Assembly: GCA_026874595.1 (NCBI GenBank)
Contig: CM049307.1
Location: forward strand, 7,899,579-7,963,578
Direction of reading: 5' to 3'
Origin: Sipunculus nudus
Taxonomy: Eukaryota > Annelida > Sipuncula > Golfingiida > Sipunculidae
DNA: 64,000 bases
In this document: positions 1 to 13,700 of the stretch, piece by piece
How the letters are laid out: each line of letters starts with the position of its first letter
Numbering within the stretch: the first letter of the stretch is position 1
Translations under genes and position numbers: made by a program
Notes under the pieces: generated by a model
Databases searched by the model: none
Told to the model about the DNA's origin: nothing
What the model saw: only the letters and a program-made list of their open reading frames with translations

Positions 1-715
1 CCATACCAAAAATTGGGTCATTAGAACTTCGTTCCTTCAAGATATTAAGGAAAAAAAACTCCGTTTTCCATACAAAAAGCCATTGTTACACTTCAAGGCT
101 GCCTAATATCAAAACCACTGATCTGTTTTTGATCGTATTTAGTATTCACATTCTTTCATACATTTTCTATGAACATACCAAAAATTAGGTCAGTATTGGG
201 TATTATTTTGAAGTTATGGGCCAAAACATAATGCAATTTTTTTTTAAAATCAGGAAATATATTTACTCACCTAACATGAGAATTGCTGAACTTAGACTTT
301 TTTTCAGGAATATAACTTTATTTAATCAAGATTCAATTGTTTACCCAAAATTAGATCTGAATTTTGCAAATTTTTCAAGTTATTAGCATAAATAAAAAAT
401 CAATACCTTAAATTTTGTCCAACTTTGGCACTGTTGATTTAATTTTCACAGAATATATACATAAGGATTTAATCTTTTAAAATCTGAAATTTCAAAGAAA
501 TTGATTGGAAAGAATAGCTTTTATTCATGTTTTCATACACCATGTCAAGTGTTGTTTACATCTAGCCCACCTAGTAGTACAGCCTTCACTTGCATTATGT
601 AACCCACCCCGGGCAGCATGCCTTGGGTCAGCCTGGCCACTACCAGCAGGCTTCCCCTCTGCCCTGCACTCCCCCCCCCCCCCCCCCCCCCCCCCCCGAT
701 GATGCATAAACTAGA
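1..715 (+). repeat. Family E element, 5'-truncated by the window edge
   Basis: Matches 47510-48010 and 5380-5930 almost line by line (TTAGAACTTCGTTCCTTCAA, CTGATCTGTTTTTGATCATA-like, AATGCA...AAAATCAGGAAATATATTTACTCAC). Ends in a poly-C tract at 670-697 like other copies. The family A element at 727 follows directly and is probably inserted in it. Confidence 0.7.
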
Positions 716-726
716 TGAATGTTATT

Positions 727-2178
727 GTATCCCCAGACAAAGTCGGGGGATACTATGTTTTCATACCGGTCCCCGCCGCCGCCGCCACCGCATATGAATC
801 TTGTTGGCGCGATAACCCAAAAAATATTTCACAGAACTTTACCAAACTTGGTATATGCATAGATATGGGTAAGAGGACGACGCCTATTTAAAATGAGGTC
901 ATGACCTTTACTAGGAAAGTGTCCTTGACCTTGAATAGGTCCAATTTTGGGGAAAATCCCACAAATTCTTTAATATCTCAAGAAATCTTGCATGGATTTA
1001 TCCCAAAATCAAGTTGATGGAAGATCATGGATAGGGTTGTCATGTTCCAGAAACTGGTGGCGCCACCTATTATTCTTTACTTGTTTTCGTGCCGTTTAAT
1101 ACCCCAAAAATTGCCACCTTACAGCATTGTGAGCATAAAAGTCAAAAACTAATGGACAGATTTCTTTTATATTATGCATATACATAGGTATGGGTTATGG
1201 GATGATGCTTATTTAAATTGGGGTCATGACCTTTCCGATGATAGTGGCCTTGACCTTGAATATTGCCATATATGGTGAAAATCACACACCTCTTATGATA
1301 TCTCCAGTGTTGATAGCCATATGGATTTCAAACATGACTTATGTATGGCCCACCACTAAAGTAAGAACCCTATAGGTTCTAGGGTCATGAGGTCAAAGGT
1401 CAAGGTCACTGGACTGGCATTTTAAAAGATACTGTGGATGCATTTTAAGCCAAACTTTCATCCCAGGTCTTCCATCTTGAATATATAGCTCACTTGCCAA
1501 TAGTGGATGATCCATATAAATTTTGGGGTCACAAGGTCAAAGGTCAAGGCCACAGGAGCTATCTGTCCAAAAATTGGTTTCTGGATGATAATTCCTGATT
1601 TTATTGATGTAATGCTTTCAAAATTGACTTGTATATGTCCCATTGAAAAAGCAAGACCCAAATTGATTTTGGGGTCATGAGGTCAAAGGTCAAGGTCACA
1701 GGACACATCTTTAAAAAGATGTGGATGCATTTTCAGCCAAACATTTCATCTCATATCTTTTATCTTGCACATATAGTTCTCCTGCCAAGAGAGGAAGAAC
1801 ACTATCAATTTTGAGGTCACAGGGTCAAAGGTGAAGGTCACAGGAGCCATCTGTCCAAAAATAAGTTTCTGGATGATAATTCCTGCTTTATTGATGTATA
1901 GATTTCAAACTTGACTTGCATATGTCCCATTGGAAAAGCAAGACCCAAATTGATTTTGGGGTTATGAGATCAAAGGTCAAGGTCACAGGACACATCTTTA
2001 AATAGATCAAGGTCACAGGACCAACATCTTCAACAAGATTGTGGATCGTTAGATGGAATAAACAATAAATATGCCAAGTGTCAGTATATGCTGCTAAAAA
2101 TGGGGGTCTGTTCTTGTAGGAGGGGGGCCTCCTATGTCTGGGGATACTCTGGCACCTGCGGTGCCAAGAAATGTCTAG
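727..2178 (+). mobile_element. Hairpin-capped element, family A, copy 1
   Basis: Starts with an inverted pair GTATCCCC (727-734) and GGGGATAC (746-753), then ACTATGTTTTC. The core has tandem blocks of about 280 bp with GGTCATGAGGTCAAAGGTCA-type arrays (1390, 1534, 1680, 1822, 1967). Ends with hairpin GGCACC-TGC-GGTGCC (2151-2165), nine bases, then CTAG (2175-2178) before TT. Structure is that of a non-autonomous Helitron/Helentron-like element; no coding capacity seen. Confidence 0.75.
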
Positions 2179-2705
2179 TTATTTTCTGTATTTGATTCAT
2201 TCTTATTCTAGGCTATGCTACATTTTAGATTTTGTATTGTACCACCAGGGTTACAATGATTAAAGTGTACATTTAATTGTGTCCACAAAGTGGTGTATTG
2301 CTATGAAAGTGTGGATGTTCATCAGATAAGTAATTCCTTACTTCAGAAGAGTAAAAACTTCACCAGGTGTGAAATTGACTATTAATTCCAGTAATAAATT
2401 AAAGCTGGGATAGAAAATTAGCACAATGATATTGTTTGTCCCTCATTCAACCAACAGTGTGTATACTTTATTTGAAAAGATGTTTTATTTTATCAAATTT
2501 ACTTTTATTTTATTTTGGTGAATAAAATTAAGCATGTACTGAAAACTCCAATGTGCAAAACTTTTTAATAGTGATTCAAGGAATATTCTTGTAGATGCCA
2601 TGTTGTGGCATTATTTTCTTTTAAATTCAGTTTAAACATTTATGATTTAAAAATAATAAAATATGTGTATGCATAATATGACCCAATATGAGCTACACTC
2701 TGGAT

Positions 2706-2835
2706 ATATGATGATTGCAACTTTTGCAACAATTCTAATATTTTAACTTATAGTTTCAGTTTTTTACTCTGTATATATAATGATTGCAACTTTTGCAACA
2801 ATTCTAATATTTTAACCTATATTTTCAGGTTTTTT
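2706..2835. repeat. 68-bp tandem duplication
   Basis: ATGATTGCAACTTTTGCAAC...TTTTAAC starts at 2711 and again 68 bp later, with few differences. Confidence 0.8.
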
Positions 2836-3799
2836 ATTAAAAATTTATAAAACCTGTAAATAAAAAAATGATTCAGATAAAAACTTTTTAATGGAAAAAG
2901 TGGATATGCTTAAAAAAAATAGGATCATATATAAACTTAAATGCATTATTCCCTTGAAAGTGAAATAAAGGTATTAGTCCATTCTGTCCACTTGCCTGTC
3001 CATCTGTAAATTTTCATATGCATCACAGTATCTCAAAATTTTACTGTTTTCTTCATGACAGTCTTGTCAGGGTATTAGTTTGCAATCATATATTTAGAAC
3101 TTTACTATAACCAAGTAGGAGGGCCCCTTTCCTTTTAGCTTTTCATATTCTTATATAAATGAAAAACATTACAATAGAATATTTCTACATCCACCGTCGT
3201 GCTGCCCTCACTTTTCCCTTCTCCGAACCCCATTCCAAAGTCAGCCTCAGTAAGCAAGAACAAGATGAATCAGATATATTCATACTTTAATATTTTGTAT
3301 AACTATTCGTCCATAGGTACCTATGTACATGCCAGAAATTATGTCAATATTGTGTAATATGTAGACATAGTGGGCATCACAATAATGTACCTTGTCAAGA
3401 CTAAAGAGATATTGTGTCATACAGTCACAAATTCATAAATCACTTCATCAGCATAGTTAATCATAACATCATATCTGTCAAATTGAAAGCTTGCAGACTA
3501 CCATACACTTTAGATCCTTCAACAAATAGCCTTATCATCATTCTACTACTGCTTATTACTGCTGTCATTGCATTCATATTTGCTCAAATATATCACAATT
3601 TTCAACCCCTCCTAAATAAATAAAAAATAAACCACTATATTTGACTCTATTAATCGATCAGTCAGGTAATTTCATTTATCATTTACTCACATATTACATT
3701 ACATTCCTTTATAATAGCCCAACATGTCCATGATATTCATAAGCTTTCTCGACTCAATATAGTATCACAGTGGAGAAACATTTATAGTCCAATCACGAT

Positions 3800-3830
3800 C
3801 AGCTGAGCACCGTGACCCATGGGTCCCTTG
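3800..3830 (+). repeat. Family E 3' terminus
   Basis: CAGCTGAGCACCGTGACCCA, then TGGGTCCCTTG: palindrome GACCCATGGGTC then CCTTG before TT. The same 31-bp end occurs at 9391-9421, 49696-49726 and inverted at 61695-61725. Confidence 0.65.
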
Positions 3831-4546
3831 TTATTAATATGAACATGGTTGGATATTATCATTATGAAAATCTTGGAAACATGAAATATTGGAATAATAA
3901 TTGTTGAGCATAGTGCTCTCCTTACAAAATTGATATGGAATGCTGGCTGCGTTGTTAATCAAGAAGTACATATACAGATAATATGTGAAAAAATTACATT
4001 GAAATGAAAAGAACCTGGAATTTCCAGATTTTGGCTGTACAAGTGCATGTCAGTGGAGCTCAAAGACCTGAAATCTTTCATTTCTGGAGACCATGATAAT
4101 TTTCTTGTCAGTTGACTGTTTTTAATAAATACCTCAGTAATCAGCTGTTTGGTGTGTCATCAGTTTGTATTGCCTTGGGAAGTTCTTATTTATGATTGCT
4201 GGCAATGTGCTGGACCTTCATATCACTGATGGTGTAATACCTTTTGAATTATTTGACATGCCTGTCAAAAGAGAAATATATTTATTTTCTTGATCCCCCA
4301 TTTGCTTCGTCGTTATTTGGCAACATGCTCTCAGCATGTTCAAAGCATCACGCTTTCTATATAAGTGTTTCTTGAGGCCAGATTTACAAAACATTTTGAA
4401 ATAAGCATTTTAATAATAAGATAGGTCTGTCATCAATATAAACAGAACTCTTAAAAAACCTAAACAAACTATTGTGATAATTAGTAATTTGTTTTAATAA
4501 GACCTCCTTCCTTCCAGGTATTCTGATGCTCTTTTCTCTTTGACAG

Positions 4547-4717
4547 GAATACAAGGAAGCCCACAAGCTGTACTGCAGATACAAGAAACACGAGCTGTTC
4601 TGGTGGCTTCGCCCACTGAAAGAGGAAGTAGTTTACTTTAAGCCGTACATTGCCATGTTCCATGACTTCCTGACAGACACAGAGATGGCCAAAATTAAGG
4701 AGTTAGCCACACCCAAG
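4547..4717 (+). CDS. P4HA: P4HA exon a: linker into the dioxygenase domain
   Basis: 171 nt, phase 0 at both ends. It follows TTTGACAG and precedes GTAAAC. It reads EYKEAHKLYCRYKK, then PYIAMFHDFLTDTEMAKIKE and LATPK, matching the family segment with CRY, then '(I)RFHDIISDAEI', then 'LAKP'. The first exon of the gene inside the window; the preceding exon is off the left edge. An upstream alternative acceptor (CTTCCAG ending at 4517) would add a less family-like extension, so 4547 is preferred. Confidence 0.93.
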
Positions 4718-7700
4718 GTAAACGCTTCAAATATTAAAAATTGGTAATAGAATGGCCAATAATGAAGTTATGATGACTTTACCCAAGGTTCTTTCTGCTA
4801 TTACTTTTAAGTACAGTGGGCCCTGTTTAGAGTATTAAATAGTAATGTAGCACATATGGTGACTTTTATCTGAAATTCAACGGGTGGTGGTAGTTAATCA
4901 AGGTTCATTTTAACTGTAAAACTGTTGATGCAAGGAAAAAGTCCTTAGCAGTTGGTCGTCCCTGAATCTTGGGTCACTGAAACCAGAGCCCACTTATTTC
5001 TATGCAGATAAGTGTCTTAACATAATTCTTTATCAGTTAAGGTTTTTTAATTGATTTGTTGACATCACATTTTCTAGGGTGCAAATGTGTGTTGAAATTG
5101 TTTAATATTAAGAACTTGCAGTGCTGCCATTTTATACTTTTTTAAAAGTATTATACTTTTTTTTCTGAAAAGCTACTTTTTATACTTTTTTTATACTTTT
5201 TTCAGGAGTAAATACTTTTTTATACTTTTTTTAGCTCAGCTGACTATAAGTCATTTGAGCTATAGGCGTGGTCATCCGTCCATTCGGATGTCAGTCCGTA
5301 AGACTGGCACGTTTCGACACCATTGGACCTACGAATCTGAAATTCGGCATAGTTAGATGTCCCGAAATCTCCTACCATGCCGAAAATTGAGTCAATAGGA
5401 CTTCGTTCCTTCAAGATATTAATGAAAAACCTCAATTTTTTATTAAAAATCTATTTTCACACTTCAGGACTGCCTAATATCCAAACCACTCATCTGTTTT
5501 TTTTCATATTTACCATAAACATTCCTCTATATAGTTCGTATGGACAAACCAGAAATTAAGTCAATATTATATAATTTAAAAAAGTTATGGGCCCAAACAT
5601 AATGGACTTTGTAAAAAATCAGGAAAGATATTTGGTCACTTAAGAGAAAAAGTGTTAAAGCTAGAGACTTTTTTCAGTAATAGAACTTTAGTTAATCAAA
5701 ATTTAATTGTATACCAAAAATTAGATCATATCTGTTAAATTTTTTAAAATATTGGCAAAAATATAAAATTGGTACCTTAAATTTTGCCCAAGTTTGACCA
5801 TGGCACGTTTTTTTCTTGTAAGAACATTTGATTTACTTTTCACAGTTGGTATATATATATAGATTTAATCTGTTAAATTCTGAAATATGAAAATAAAAGC
5901 TTAAAAATTATTCTAGTTATTGAAATTTTTCTAAGGCTCTAATGTATTTACATTTTGAACCTCCAGACCAGCCATGTCTGGTCCCTACAGCCTTGTCTGG
6001 GTACCGTAAAAAACCGCATATACGTCGAGAAATTTGTTCCCAAAAAATTAATTCAAGAAAGGGGAGTCGACTTATGTGCGGGTCTAAGCCTGAGAGGCAA
6101 AATTTTGCACGAACTTAGTCAAACAACTAGATCGACAACTAGATATCTGTTTCCGGTGAAGTCAGGTACACAAGTCCCCCTTTCGGTCCAAAAATAGTCT
6201 AATAAGGTTTCCGAATATTTGTTTTTTCAAATTTTGACCATTTACGCTGTTCTTTCATTTGATAATGCAGTATATTAAAATGTTTGCAATTTACATGGTT
6301 GACGACGACCAGGAAATGACCCGCGTCTAGCTATAATGAGCTTCATTCACGGCAATTAAGTACGAGTGCAAGAGGCACGGGTATTGCGTAATCAGTTGGG
6401 ATTTTATCCAGGGCATCGGCCCCTGTGTATTTGACAGCCAATTTTGTTACAGTATTTCCCCATAAAAAACATTTGGTGCTTGCGTAAGTTTGCAAACATG
6501 TAAACGGTAAAAGCCTGTGGGCCGTGGTATCTGAACTACAGACATGTGACAGATGGCTGATTACAGCACCGATTAGCGCTCACTCGGTACGGGGATGGCT
6601 GCCTGTCCCAAGAAGCCCAAAACTAGGTCACGCTGTTCACCTGTGTACTTACACGCGGGGGAAATTATCACTCCGTTCTGAAGTTCCTACTTAAAAATCA
6701 CCCCAAATCGTAGTGAATGACTGCGGCACTGAGCAAAGCTCAGGGAAAAAAATAGACCGAAGTTCAACCTGACATCGATATCGCTATGAACAAACGAACA
6801 CAAACCTGCAAGACTTTGTCAAAATTAGTACTCCACAGAATGTGAAATATATGATTCATTCACGAAAAATTTCATCAAAAAGATAGGAAAACGGAGTTTG
6901 ATCAAAGAACGACTGACGTGTTGTCCACATGTTGCCCTGGCTTCCGTGCTCTCACTCTGCGGTTCGCTATGCTAGATAACTACGCTACATACATGTAATT
7001 GTTCATTAGTGCGTCCGTCTGTGGAGGCAAGGAAGACCGGAGTTAATTAAAACTTGAATAAAACTGTCGTTTACGGCCTTGTGTTTTCTAAGAATGTATA
7101 ATAAAAATCATAAAATTCCTGCCCTTGATCCACGGATATGACCAAGCTTAGGACAGCTTACACTGTCACGCGGCCTTATCAGGCGACTCGCTTGGTCGCG
7201 CGTTCTTTTCAATTTAGATTATATAAAATGTAGAGAAGTCCGCGACAATCCTGTTTTAATAACACGCTTAAATAATCATGTTTTTATTGATATCTGACAC
7301 AAACAATCATTAGAAGTTTAAAATAAATGAGCAATGACGGAAGGTGTGAGAAATCCTTGGCTGTTCTATTATCGCGCACCTGCCGATTCTGGGTGTCAGA
7401 CGATCTTCATTTCTGCAAAATACCTAAAGTATCGACCTGTTATATTTATTATTCTTAGAGTCTTTATGATGCCCAATAACTTTTGAATAGATTGCACAAC
7501 AAAACAAATGACATTTTTACAGTTTAAAAAAAAATTGGAGTGGTATGAATGTCAAAAACGAGTGGCCAGCCATACAATTCACCTTTCCCCAGTGGCCTGT
7601 AACACTACTCTCGATGGTCATGTATGCTGCTTTAGACCGGTTTTAACCTCCAGAATGACTTGAAAAAATTTTTACCTTATATGTACCCTGAAAATTCATA

Positions 7701-10700
7701 ATCGACTTATATGCAAGATTGACTTATATGCGAGTTTTTACGGTAAATGAATTAGTGATGCAACACTGCTTTTACAAATGTAGAATCACATGTGGCAACC
7801 CTGCCCTGCCCTCCCCCCCCCCCCAACCAGATATGTTGCATTACTTACTTTTCTTAATCGATTGCTGTTTTTGATCCAATGTATACAACTTTTCCAATCC
7901 TGAATCAAGTGTTATTTTCAGATATATATTATTCTGCAAATTTAAAAAATATATTTTTAGAAAAAATAAATACATCTGTGTTTCTATTAAAAACTGTTTT
8001 CATACTTCAGGACTTAATATCAAAACCACTCATCTGGTTTTCTTCATATTTACCATAAATATTCCTCTATATAATTCCTGTGTACATGCCAGAAATTAAG
8101 TCTGTATTATATAATTTAAAAAAGTGAAGTTGTGGGCCCAAACATAATGCACCTTGTAAAAAATCAGGAAATATATTTATTCACTTAACAAAAGAATTGC
8201 TGATGCTAGAGACTTTTTTCAGGGATATTACTTCATTTAATCAAGATTCAATTGTATACCAAAATTATATCTGAATTTTGCAATATTTCTAAGTTATTAG
8301 CATAAATATAAAATCAGTACCTTAAATTTTGCCCAACTTTGGCCACGGCACGTTTTTTCCCTGTAAATACTGTGTATTTAATTTTCACAGCATGTACACA
8401 TAAGGATTTAATCTGTTAAAATCTGAAATTTGAAAATAAAAGCTGCAAAATTAGGCTAGTTATTGAATTTTTTTTTGGAGGCTCTTGTTGTATTCCCTTA
8501 CATTTTCAAGCATTCCACTTTGGTCACTGTAGGTCATTCAGTGCAGCTCTCTATGCTCCCCAGGTTGTTGTTATGTAATCCCATCACTTGGGCAAGCCCT
8601 CTCTCTTGTTGAGCTTGATCAGGCTGTTTGCAGTTAATACCACAGGGAGCCTTTCTCTCTCTCCCCCCCCCCCCCCCTCCCCTCCCCACCCCATTCTGTT
8701 GACAGACCTGTACTATAAACAAGATGAATCTTATAATTTCACATTTTATTTGGCTAGGAGCAGTTACAACAGAGACCGCTCCCCCCACCTACCCCTTCAA
8801 TACACAGTATTAATAAACAAGAGGCAGCTTATAATTTTAATGTTAAATAAATTCTTTTTGTTGAGACTTGGAAAATTTTGATTTTTTAAAAGAAAAAAAT
8901 GTTCAGGAATTTAATTCTTATTTTCAAATTTGATAAAATATTAGGATTTAATGTAAGTGCTAACTGACAAGATTTAAGAAGATATAAATACTTTGTAGCA
9001 TTTCATTCTTATCTCTTAAAGTTGGCCTAGGTGTGAATAACACTGTTAAATCAGGAATATTGGTCAAACTTTAGGATTGATTTATTACTAATATGGCCAA
9101 ATAATTAACTTTTGAAAACTTAATTCCCTTCACACACTATTTGTTTATGAAATGTAACTTTTAAATAACACTTACCGTAGGCCCATTTTTTCCCTTGGTG
9201 TATCACTAAATGGTTTCAGGCCAAAGGTTTCATTTATTGTGCATATGCTTTAGCTCATGTCCATTATTCTATAATTTACAGAGTTTCATTTTAGCAGGGC
9301 CATTTTCTCTAAGCTTTCAAATGGTAATAAATATACATGAAAAACCAAGAGAAATAAAAAATTTTTCAGTTACTAATATTTTCCAAAATTCAGCTGAGCG
9401 ATGTGACCCATGGGTCCCTTGTTTAACAAAATAGCATGGTGAGATTGGGCTATCCAGTGGTATATCTAAAGATTAAAAGAGTTAAAATGAGATCTGACAA
9501 TGTGCTTTCCCAGTGTCTTTGCAGGAATGTGTGTTCTCTGTTGTGTGGAGTTTATGCTGAGCTGTTCATGGCTTACTGACAAAATTCCAGGTGCTGAAAT
9601 GTCAGAAACTGGAGGCTCAACATAACTCCACACAACACTGTACACATAATTTCGAAAAAAAATCAAGGTAACAAATGCTTGCATATCAGGTGAGTTGTCG
9701 TGAATTTATACTTTTTTTATACTTTTTTTTAACAATTTTGATACTTTTTTTGGTAACGAATGATATTTTCTTTTATAAATCTAGAGTGGCAGCACTGAAC
9801 TTGTGTTTTATTTAATTGCATGCTTGTTAGTCATGTTGTAATTGATTGAAAGTGTATATGTGGTGTAAATTTTAGTTGTTACTTGTGTTATTCTGCTGAG
9901 AACGGGGTTTTAGTGACCTTAAGAACTTAGTTAAACAGACTTTCTCCTGTGAGGGTCATTAAAATTCTTTCAAAGAGATCAGGGTGGCAAGCATATCAAG
10001 CAAACATTGATTATTCAGATTTTCCCACACCTGCCCCATGCAGGGGCTTCTCCACACCAGGTATTAACAAAGTTTTCAGTTAGCATGTAAAGACTGAAGG
10101 CAAAATAAATTGACCCTATATAGCATAATGTCACAGTAATCTTATTTATTCAGATAAATCTCTCTAGTAAGTCTAGTTTGTATCAAACCACTGCACACCG
10201 GTGGCCATTTTTAAAATGACCGCGCATTAATGCCAAATTTATTCTGATGCTAAACTTGAGGGCCATGCTTCTTAAGTTTCCTTAGTTCTTGCATTAGCTA
10301 AAAGAAGTACAAACTCATCCACATTAGTCTCAAAACCACAATTGCACAAATTCTGTTGACTGTGGATAAAACATGGCCCAAGTCCATTTTATTTCTTAGT
10401 GTTTGTAAAAATTGTGTAAAACTCATAAAACAGTCTTTTTAAGTTGCAGTAAACTAGAACAAACCAAATACTTTACTGCAACAGATAATGGTTAGTGACC
10501 ACTGGTGCTGGTAAGCAAGACCCTGTGTCCCTGTGATTGAGTCATGTTGTAGCTAAACTGTTCCTTACAGTTCTGATGTTGTCAGTATATGGAAGTGATT
10601 TTATTATTTTGGTCTGTCTGTTATTGTGGTGGTATGTGTTTTCTTTTCATTTCAGCTGAATCGTGCCACTGTACAAAATCCTCAAACAGGAAAATTGGAA

Positions 10701-13700
10701 ACAGCCCATTATCGTGTTAGTAAAAGGTACTGTTGCACGGATCTGCTACGATCTGTTTTATATTTAAATTATTGCTTCTGTGCCTGACTTTATTTTGGAC
10801 GGTCAAGCGTAGCCCAGTATCAGATCAGGGTGGGTTTAAGTGTTAGAGGGATCTTTATTTTTACACTCACTGGTTCACCATGATTATGTAGAGACATTCT
10901 TGTACTGTGTTGAAAATTACTTCACATAAATTTTAAATATTACTTTTATATTCAGTAGTTTATTTTAAGAATCAGGAATAAATCCTTATCTATCATTCTT
11001 GAAAGTGAACCTACTATAAACGTATGTACTGCAGCAGACTTGGACTTGTCAAAAGTGGGATGAGACCAATAATCATATCAAATTAAGAGATCAAGTGAGC
11101 CAAATCCCCTCATATCACCTTGAAACTGCTACTGGGAAATGTGTTGATGTAGATACATCCCAGTATGCTTCACTAACAGTCTCATTGAAGCCTTATAACT
11201 TGATGTTGTTGCTGGCATTGTGTTATTGAATCGTTAGCATGTACCTGGTTTTACAGGTTCTGCTCTTTCAGGATAAGCTGCTATTGATCAGTTCTAAGCC
11301 TGATTTCTGAGTATCGTCTGTATGTTGTTAACCTTGCATGAAGCATGTGTAGATTCACAGGGTTGATTCAGTGTCAACTCTGGATGGAAGTACTGCATAA
11401 ACATCAAACACTGAGCTTTGAAAAAAATTCATTTAACTCTATCATTCATTTGATACTAACTATGTTGATAAGAAATGTTCTGTCATTTTAGTTACAAAGG
11501 TCTAGAGTTTTCAATGACAATTCCCATGAAAAAAGCCTGAGACTTGGTCGAACCAGCAAAAGGTGTGTCTCAGCGTGGATGTTGTAAGCTGTAACCCCCA
11601 CCCCCATCCCCTCCAACACTTCCTACTTGCATGTATAGCATGGCATTCAGCTTGAGTAACCATAAAGTATAACTTGGGGTTGGGGTTGGGCAAAGGGGAA
11701 TTACCATACTTATTGTCAACCAGGTTTCAAAAGCCAATTGACAATAAAGTGTAGGCATGTGCAACAAGACCTTGTCATCTGTCATTAAATCACATTATGG
11801 AAACAGACCAGCTGCTTGATTCAAAAACATTTTGTATGCAGTCCTAAAAATTGATAAAGACTTGCACCTACTTTCTTTTACATAGAGATAATAAAAAAGG
11901 GAACAAGCATGGATTTAATAAGTATAGAGAAGTAGTTTGTCTTGAGTGCTAGTGTATGAAGATTATGACTTATTATAGTACCAGATCCAAGATCCATATA
12001 TAATTGCTCAGACCCTTTGATTGGTCAGTTAATCAACATACTAAAGAATCCTACCAGTTCGGAACACAGTGGTTCTCACGATCAGTATGTCAGTATAACT
12101 ATATGGATCAATTGTGCCAGCCCCCGACCAAGAGCTACAGGGTTCTGTTGCAATAATGGAACTTTTAATTCATAGGATGGGCATAAGATGCATGTATAAA
12201 TCTATCATCTTGGTAACCATTTTGTAACTATAGTAAAAGTTTTATTAAAAGCCTGTTAATGGACTGAAGTCATTGTGTAATTAATGCAACATTACATGAC
12301 TGGCATTTGAAAATGAGCATGTTATTACATATAATTTTGTTTAGATCATGTTATGTTGTGTATTGGCTACAGCGCATGAAATTAGGTATTACTGTCTTGT
12401 ATCTTTATGCCCCCGCCACAAAGTGGCTGGGGCATATAGTTTTACCCATGTCCGTCCTTCCGTCATTCCGAAATAAAACAGTTGTACGGACTTTTTTTCG
12501 CAATGCCTGCCGATATTGGCCGGATTTTTGGTGTGTGGGCAGATAATGACCAGTTACAGATCGAGTTCGCGATTCGTCCCAGTTGACCTACTTTTGACTG
12601 TTTTACGGCTCCTTAACTAAGAAAATTTCATGAAAAATATAAAATTCATGACAAATACACATGTACAGACTTTTTTTTGCAATGCCTGCAGATATTGGCC
12701 TGATTTTTGGTGTGTATGCATATATGGAGCAGTTACAGATCGAGTTCGAGTTTCGTCCCAGTTGTCCTACTTTAGACCTTTTTATAGCTCCTGAACATAG
12801 AAAATTTCATGAAAATGTAAATTTTCATGACAAATACACATGTATTGACTTTTTTTTGCAATACCTGCAGATATTTGCCAGATTTTTGGTGTGTGGGCAG
12901 ATAATGAACAGTTACAGATCGTGTTCATGTTTTGTCCCAGTTGACCTACTTTTGACCGTTTGACGGTGCTCTAACATAGAAAATTTAATAAAAAGTGCAC
13001 ATGTACAGACTTTTTTTCGCAATGCCTGCAGATACAGGCCTGATTTTTGGTGTGTAGGCAGATAATGACCAGTTACAAATCAAGTTCTTGTTTTTTCTTA
13101 GTTGACCTACTTTTGACCATTTGACTGCTCCTGAACATAAAAAGTTTCATGAAAAATAGAAATTTTCATAACAAATGCATATGTACAGACTTTTTTTCCT
13201 CAATGCCTGCAGATACCACCCTGATTTTTTATGTGTGGGCAGATAACGACAGTTACAGATCAAGTTCGTGTTTCATCCCGGTTGACCTACTTTTGATTGT
13301 TTTATGGCTCCTAAACATAGAAAATTTCATGAAAGACAGAAATTTTTATGGAAAATGCACATGTATGGACTTTTTTTCACAGTGCCTGCAGGTACTGGCA
13401 TGATTTTTGGTGTGTTGCTTAATAATGACCCGTAACAGATCGAGTTTGCATTTTTCCCTTGTTGACCTACTTTTGACCATATGACACCTCCTGAACTTAA
13501 AAAATTTTTCAAAATTTAACAAATGTTTCTAATTTGCCCCAGGCGGGGGCATTCGTGTTGTTCCGACACATCTAGTTTTTTTCAGAAGTTTCTCGTTGAG
13601 TAGCAAATATGGTCTGTGTTGTATTATGTAATTTCACATTGATGATGTATTGGTGGGGCAGAATAGTTTATTGGGTGGTCTGTTTCCGTATACATTATTT

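Noticed and set aside
4384-4663. Minus-strand frames over P4HA exon a
   Set aside because: Antisense shadows of a clearly coding plus-strand exon.
5230-5260. tRNA-like 'TAGCTCAG' start
   Set aside because: It is the family E 5' hairpin (AGCTCAGCTGAC...); no acceptor stem, anticodon arm or B box follows.
12307-13512. Several 60-100 codon frames
   Set aside because: All are shadows of the family C repeat units.
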